The notes beneath the pieces are model-generated. The model saw only the letters and a list, made by a program, of their open reading frames with translations, did not search any database and had not been told where the DNA came from. Positions 23,928 through 30,094 of a DNA stretch of 30,094 nt are shown here, in pieces. The DNA is from Chloroflexota bacterium (lineage in GTDB: Bacteria; Chloroflexota; FW602-bin22; JACPRP01): contig JACQUC010000003.1 of assembly GCA_016210495.1 (NCBI GenBank), positions 1 to 30,094 on the forward strand. The letters are read 5' to 3'. Positions within the stretch are counted from its first letter, which is position 1. Each line of letters opens with the position of its first letter. The position numbers were made by a program, and so were the translations under genes.

Positions 23928-24371
23928 GTGGCTCAGGTCGACGATTTCTATCTTCCTGATGACCTATACTACGATCGCAAGGACCATCTGTGGGCACGCC
24001 TGGAGGATGGAAAAGTTAGGGTTGGCCTGGACTATTTTGGCCAGAAGGCCGCCGGTAGCGTCGCCTACATCAAGCTCATGCCGGAGGGTAAGAACGTCGC
24101 CAAGGGCCGCGCCTTCGGTTCTCTGGAGGCCGGCAAATACATCGGCCCGCTCAAGGCTCCGGTCGGCGGCAAGCTAGTGGAGGTCAACGCGGAGGTGCTG
24201 GCCAGGCCGTCTCTAGTGAATACTGACCCTTACGGACAGGGCTGGTTCGTCGTCATCGATCCGTCTGGCATCGAGGCAGATCTCTCTGACCTTGCCCACG
24301 GCCCCGATGTGCAGCCCTGGCTGGAGGCGGAGGTTCAAGACTACCGTGCAAAAGGGTTGTTGAAGGATTAA
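23928..24371 (+). CDS. GcvH-like lipoate-binding protein (LbpA-type)
   Basis: A 147-residue lipoyl-domain protein resembling the H protein of glycine cleavage. Lys70 in SLEAGKYIGPLKAP stands where GcvH is lipoylated (compare VEAVK). No glycine cleavage genes are near; instead it lies between an HdrD-like gene and a DsrE gene. LbpA proteins in the sHdr sulfur-oxidation pathway carry sulfur on lipoate, and this is the best functional reading. GTG 23928 follows AGGAGGT at 23912-23918. Dedicated lipoate ligases or synthases are not in the window. Confidence 0.88.
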   Translation: MAQVDDFYLPDDLYYDRKDHLWARLEDGKVRVGLDYFGQKAAGSVAYIKLMPEGKNVAKGRAFGSLEAGKYIGPLKAPVGGKLVEVNAEVLARPSLVNTDPYGQGWFVVIDPSGIEADLSDLAHGPDVQPWLEAEVQDYRAKGLLKD

Positions 24372-24376
24372 CTACC

Positions 24377-24682
24377 GTGACAAAGCTGGGAATACTGCTA
24401 ACAACAAGTCCAGAGAGCGAAAACACGCATACCGTCGTCAGGCTAGCCGAGGCCGCGCTGGCCGCCGGCAATGAGGTACAGGTCTTTCTGATGTGCGACG
24501 GCGTACACAACGCCGACGACAAGAGGTTTCTCGCGATTCTCGACAGGGGGGCGCAGGTCGTCGTCTGCGCCCACAACTGCATCGAACGGAGCGTGAGCCA
24601 GCGGGAATCCATCGTCTGGGGGAGCCAGTACGACCTGGCCCAGATCGTCGAGCAAAGCGACAGGTTTCTGGCCTTTAACTGA
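24377..24682 (+). CDS. DsrE-like sulfurtransferase subunit, second set
   Basis: A 101-residue DsrE-like protein with Cys64 and Cys68 in VVVCAHNCIERS at the sulfur-carrying position, and an extra Cys40 (LMCDG). GTG 24377 lies six bases after the lipoate-binding protein stop, with AAGGA upstream. It is about 16 residues shorter than the first DsrE-like protein and clearly diverged, so this is not a recent duplication. It may exchange sulfur with the lipoate-binding protein. Confidence 0.85.
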   Translation: MTKLGILLTTSPESENTHTVVRLAEAALAAGNEVQVFLMCDGVHNADDKRFLAILDRGAQVVVCAHNCIERSVSQRESIVWGSQYDLAQIVEQSDRFLAFN

Positions 24683-24688
24683 GGTGCA

Positions 24689-25054
24689 GTGGGGGTATTC
24701 GGATTGAAACAATCTACTGTAGTCATCCGCAAATCGACGTTCAACACGTTGCGCAATTCCGAAGCCCTGCGGATGAGCGTCGGTCTCACCCTGGCCGACA
24801 ACGCCGTCCAGGTCGTCTTCATCGAAGATGGCGTTTACGCTCTGCTGCCGACCGCGCCCGAGCTGATCGGCTCAGGCACGCTCGAGAAACACATCCAGAC
24901 CCTGCTGATGCTTAAGCATCGCCTGGTGGCGGAGAAGGAATCCCTGGAGACGAGGGGGCTGTCCCCGGATAGACTGAAACACAAGGTCGAGATCTTGCCC
25001 CGCGACGAGATCGCGGGCCTACTTGCCCATAGCGCGGTGGTGATTTCCTACTGA
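24689..25054 (+). CDS. DsrF-like subunit, second set
   Basis: A 121-residue cysteine-free protein placed and sized as DsrF/TusC. It lacks the clear PYGS motif of the first DsrF-like protein ([15 protein letters not shown] instead) but shares the [20 protein letters not shown] and LVARG/LETRG pattern. GTG 24689 is used here; TTG 24704, giving [10 protein letters not shown], has a better-spaced GGGGG site and fits the family start equally well. Confidence 0.78.
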   Translation: MGVFGLKQSTVVIRKSTFNTLRNSEALRMSVGLTLADNAVQVVFIEDGVYALLPTAPELIGSGTLEKHIQTLLMLKHRLVAEKESLETRGLSPDRLKHKVEILPRDEIAGLLAHSAVVISY

Positions 25055-25068
25055 AAGTAGAGCTGGCT

Positions 25069-25329
25069 ATGAAGATATTGCACATACTGAGAGATTCCAA
25101 CGACCCTTTGCCCCTGTCGATGGCCAATACTCAGCGGGGCCAGGGCGAAGAAGTTAGCATTCTCCTCATCCACGATGCCGTGTATGCGTCCGTCCCGAAA
25201 GGCTTCAAGGTGTTCGCCAGCCGTGACGACGTTCAGGCTCGTGGCGTCACTCCGGACGGCGCCGAGCTCATCGACTATCCCCAAATCGTCGACCTGATCG
25301 TTGAGCACGACTCCGTCACCGTTTGGTGA
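25069..25329 (+). CDS. DsrH-like subunit, second set
   Basis: An 86-residue DsrH/TusB-like protein starting MKILHILRDSND, with VSILLIHDAVYAS and ELIDYPQIVDLIVEHD matching the first DsrH-like protein. No cysteine. The ribosome site is poor (TAGAGCTGG). It is the last gene of the sulfur cluster, followed by paired hairpins and a gene on the other strand. Confidence 0.8.
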   Translation: MKILHILRDSNDPLPLSMANTQRGQGEEVSILLIHDAVYASVPKGFKVFASRDDVQARGVTPDGAELIDYPQIVDLIVEHDSVTVW

Positions 25330-25371
25330 GGCCGGACGCCCTCTTATTGCTGCCTGGAGAACGACCCTCAC

Positions 25372-25398
25372 CTGCCTTGGGCAGGCGCCTCAGGCGCC
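25372..25398. terminator. Paired hairpins between convergent genes
   Basis: CTGCC-TTG-GGCAG (25372-25384) is followed at once by GGCGCC-TCA-GGCGCC (25384-25398). They lie between the end of the sulfur cluster and the end of the minus-strand PH-domain gene. No T-run is present, so they are only candidate terminators; the rest of this 132-base gap looks like degenerate repeat sequence. Confidence 0.4.
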
Positions 25399-25461
25399 CT
25401 GTCACCTGAACCCTGGAAGGGAGAGGGGACAGGACGCTCGCCTCGACCAGGTTCTCTCTCG

Positions 25462-26409
25462 TCAGTAGACAATCTTTATGGTCGCTACCAGCAGAATCAA
25501 CTGCACCAAGAGTGCTGTTGCCGCAAGCAGATACGTCGCCATCCGCTCCCGACCGTGCAACAGCAGGGTGGCTATGGCGTTCACCGACAATACTATCGAT
25601 CCTATGGCGGGGATCTTGAACGCTTCGGCGCGTGCCCCAATGAAATCGATCTCGCCGAAGGCGTTGTAGTGGAGGGGTAGCAGAGGGGGCAGGTCCGGGT
25701 ACTTGAAGCTGACGTAGGCGTAGATGATGGCGTTGCCAACCAGCGCCGCTAAGAATGTGAGCTGGCCGACGCGGTCTTGCCAGAAGCTCAACGTGGCCAC
25801 GCTGGGTAGCACCACGCGCACCGGCTGTTCGCCTGACACGGCGGATGCCCGCCTGAAGTTCAACTGGTTGAGAAAGGCCAGCCGGCCGCTGGGCGAAAGC
25901 GCGTAGGCCCCCGTGTCGGTAACCACCACCAGCAGGTGCTGCGGCGACGCCGAGGTTGCGAAGCAGGTTATCTGGCCGATCTCGTCGCCGTATGCCTTGC
26001 CCACCAGGCATCCCGGCAGGTTAACGCCAGAGATAGTGGAGGCGTCGAAAACGCCTTCGTCCGTGAGCACGTCGCCGACGGTGGCCAGCGGGATCACGTG
26101 CCGCTCCAAGCCCCAGACCACCGTGAGGTTCTCGGCTTCGATCTCGTAGCTCAGACCCCATAGCGCGTAAAGGTAGTAGCCCAGAATGGCGAGGAGGCAC
26201 CCGGCCAGGAGGGCCAGCAGCGCCAGGAGAAACGATCCGAGGTCGACCGATCGGTCAAGCAAGAACCAAAGCAAAGCCGCCTCGACCGCGGCCACCAGCA
26301 CGGTGGCGCCAAAGCCCACCGTCAGGCCCGTGCGACGTGGCGGCTTCCACTTAGTTGCGCTCCACGTACGTCTTTGCGCTATTCCACCGGGTAGACTGGA
26401 GTGCACCAT
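25462..26409 (-). CDS. Membrane protein with bacterial PH-like domain
   Basis: A 315-residue protein with about five membrane helices: two near residues 28-80, then three at about 213-233, 264-285 and 291-311. Between them, residues about 85-185 resemble a bacterial pleckstrin-homology domain (YEIEAENLTVVWG, IPLATVGDV). The segment LPLHYNAFGEIDFIG recalls DUF1648-type proteins. ATG 26409 overlaps the end of the aminotransferase gene by 31 bases; a later start is possible. Role unknown, perhaps envelope related. Confidence 0.65.
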   Translation of the reverse strand: MVHSSLPGGIAQRRTWSATKWKPPRRTGLTVGFGATVLVAAVEAALLWFLLDRSVDLGSFLLALLALLAGCLLAILGYYLYALWGLSYEIEAENLTVVWGLERHVIPLATVGDVLTDEGVFDASTISGVNLPGCLVGKAYGDEIGQITCFATSASPQHLLVVVTDTGAYALSPSGRLAFLNQLNFRRASAVSGEQPVRVVLPSVATLSFWQDRVGQLTFLAALVGNAIIYAYVSFKYPDLPPLLPLHYNAFGEIDFIGARAEAFKIPAIGSIVLSVNAIATLLLHGRERMATYLLAATALLVQLILLVATIKIVY

Positions 26410-27305
26410 TCCTTGTACTTGGACACCTTGCCGCGGATCAGTTTCGAGTACAGCGCCTGGAGCTTGGCCGCGATCGGTCCCACCTGTCCGTTGCCTACTT
26501 TTCGACGGTCGATTTCCACCACCGGGGTCACCTCCGCGGCGGAGCCCGTCAGTAGCACCTCGTCGGCCACGTACAGCTCGGTGCGATCTATCACCCGCTC
26601 GATCGTTTCGATACCGAACTCCTCTTTGGCCAGTTGCATCACCGTGTTGCGCGTTATGCCCACCAGGATATTATCCGAAACGGGCGGGGTGATGAGCGTA
26701 TTCTTCTCCACGAGGAAGATGTTCTCGGCGCTTCCCTCGGACACGTGTCCCTCATTTGTCAGGACGATGCCTTCGTCATAACCGTTCTCCATGGCTTCGC
26801 TCTTCGTCAGCGCCGAGTTCACGTACAGGCCCGTCACCTTGGCGCGGGCAGGAATCGCGTTGTCGTCGATGCGGCGCCAGGTCGAGATGTGGCACCTGAT
26901 GCCACGATCCGGGGGCAGGTAGGCCCCGAACGGCGACGTGTAGATAAGGAAGCCGTCGGCCAGTGAGTGCAAGCGCACCCCTACCAGCTCCGACTCTTTG
27001 TACACGAGTGGCCTCACGTAGCAGTCCTCGCGATGCCCGCTCCGCCGTACCACCTCCAGAGTGATATCACACAGCTCATCGATGCTCTTCGGAAGGGACA
27101 TGGTGAGGATGCGGCACGACCTCTCCAACCTCTCGTAGTGATCGCGCATCCTGAACAGGTACAGTTGTCCTTCGTCCTCGTTCCAGTAGCCGCGGATGCC
27201 CTCGAACACGCCCGTGCCGTAGTTGAACGTGTGATTCATGACCCCTATCTTGGCTTCGGCGAGTGGCACGATTTCGCCGCGGAAATAGGCATACCTATTT
27301 GACAT
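26379..27305 (-). CDS. ilvE: Branched-chain amino acid aminotransferase
   Basis: The 308-residue fold-type IV PLP enzyme transfers the amino group between glutamate and the keto acids of leucine, isoleucine and valine. NHTFNYGTGVFEGIRGY at about 24-40, the PLP lysine Lys156 in ARAKVTGLYVNS, and GYDEGIVLTNEG with EGSAENIF are standard for IlvE. ATG 27305 follows GAGGAGGAA; the longer frame to 27476 has no site and runs through the promoter. D-amino acid or aminodeoxychorismate lyase activity is less likely from the motifs. Confidence 0.93.
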   Translation of the reverse strand: MSNRYAYFRGEIVPLAEAKIGVMNHTFNYGTGVFEGIRGYWNEDEGQLYLFRMRDHYERLERSCRILTMSLPKSIDELCDITLEVVRRSGHREDCYVRPLVYKESELVGVRLHSLADGFLIYTSPFGAYLPPDRGIRCHISTWRRIDDNAIPARAKVTGLYVNSALTKSEAMENGYDEGIVLTNEGHVSEGSAENIFLVEKNTLITPPVSDNILVGITRNTVMQLAKEEFGIETIERVIDRTELYVADEVLLTGSAAEVTPVVEIDRRKVGNGQVGPIAAKLQALYSKLIRGKVSKYKEWCTPVYPVE

Positions 27306-27341
27306 AAATGATTCCTCCTCACCCGTGCTGAGTCTCCGCAC

Positions 27342-27369
27342 ATTATACCATCTGAACCAAAAATTACAA
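27342..27369 (-). promoter_or_regulatory. Promoter of ilvE
   Basis: On the minus strand TTGTAA (27369-27364), a 16-base spacer and a perfect TATAAT (27347-27342) lie just upstream of ilvE, giving a short leader of about 30 bases. Confidence 0.7.
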
Positions 27370-27415
27370 GGACGTGAACTGCCCGTCAGCCCGCATGTTG
27401 CCCGCGGCCATTTTG

Positions 27416-27424
27416 TGGTAAAAT
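27416..27424 (+). promoter_or_regulatory. Possible extended -10 promoter of the membrane protein gene
   Basis: TGGTAAAAT is an extended -10 box. It would start transcription near 27431, which favours GTG 27458 over GTG 27428 as translation start. No good -35 box is visible. Confidence 0.4.
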
Positions 27425-27457
27425 ACAGTGGCCAAGTTGCCAGGAGTGAACGAGATC

Positions 27458-30094
<2,637 letters not shown>

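Noticed and set aside
23928..24371. Glycine cleavage H protein
   Set aside because: The fold is the same, but no gcvT, gcvP or lipoate-metabolism gene is near, while Hdr and DsrE genes flank it on both sides.

Overview
The window comes from a GC-rich bacterium, most likely an uncultured member of Chloroflexota (Dehalococcoidia or Anaerolineae-like). The pointers are a lipoprotein with a long Pro/Ala/Thr-rich linker after its lipobox, many GTG starts, GC-rich intergenic hairpin repeats, and a CysO/CysM cysteine pathway. The taxonomic call is inference; there is no rRNA gene here. No tRNA, CRISPR array, transposase or phage gene was seen.

Region 1 (1-8133) looks like catabolism of an aromatic or N-heterocyclic compound. 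It holds the tail of a solute-binding protein, a two-domain Fe3+/thiamine-type ABC permease, the large subunit of a xanthine-dehydrogenase-type molybdenum hydroxylase followed in frame by what looks like the C-terminal remnant of a paralogue, an N-carbamoylsarcosine/maleamate amidase-like hydrolase, a UbiD-type decarboxylase, a zinc-ribbon protein and, on the minus strand, a COG2159 amidohydrolase. A divergent promoter region (8183-8286), with two good sigma-70-like promoters, separates this block from the next.

Region 2 (8434-16950) reads as one long plus-strand transcription unit. It has a MoaD/ThiS-like protein, then a three-gene complex of the polysulfide reductase/SoeABC type: a molybdopterin catalytic subunit without a Tat signal, a four-cluster ferredoxin and NrfD. 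These are followed by an SsuA/THI5-like binding lipoprotein, a fumarate reductase/AprA-like flavoprotein with a 2[4Fe-4S] partner, and a UbiE/MenG methyltransferase. The theme is cytoplasmic redox chemistry coupled to menaquinone.

Region 3 (16974-25329) is the most interesting part. A strong promoter with an overlapping dyad precedes an Rrf2-family regulator with three cysteines. Then, closely spaced on one strand, come a CysO-like~MoeB fusion, TusA, a free CysO-like carrier ending in Gly-Gly-Cys, a CysM-type cysteine synthase, DsrE-DsrF-DsrH, a second TusA, a membrane cytochrome b (HdrE/DsrM-like), an HdrD-like iron-sulfur protein with two complete CCG motifs, a GcvH-like lipoate-binding protein, and a second DsrE-DsrF-DsrH set. 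The parts are those of sulfane-sulfur relay (TusA, DsrEFH, lipoate-binding protein) joined to a membrane heterodisulfide-reductase-like module and to thiocarboxylate cysteine synthesis. No dsrAB, dsrC or soluble sHdr HdrABC genes are present. The inference is a compact sulfur-trafficking system in which sulfur carried on lipoate is oxidised or reduced by an HdrDE-like pair connected to the quinone pool.

Region 4 (25462-30094) is housekeeping: a PH-domain membrane protein and branched-chain aminotransferase on the minus strand, then a multi-pass membrane protein and the 5' two-thirds or more of gyrB on the plus strand.
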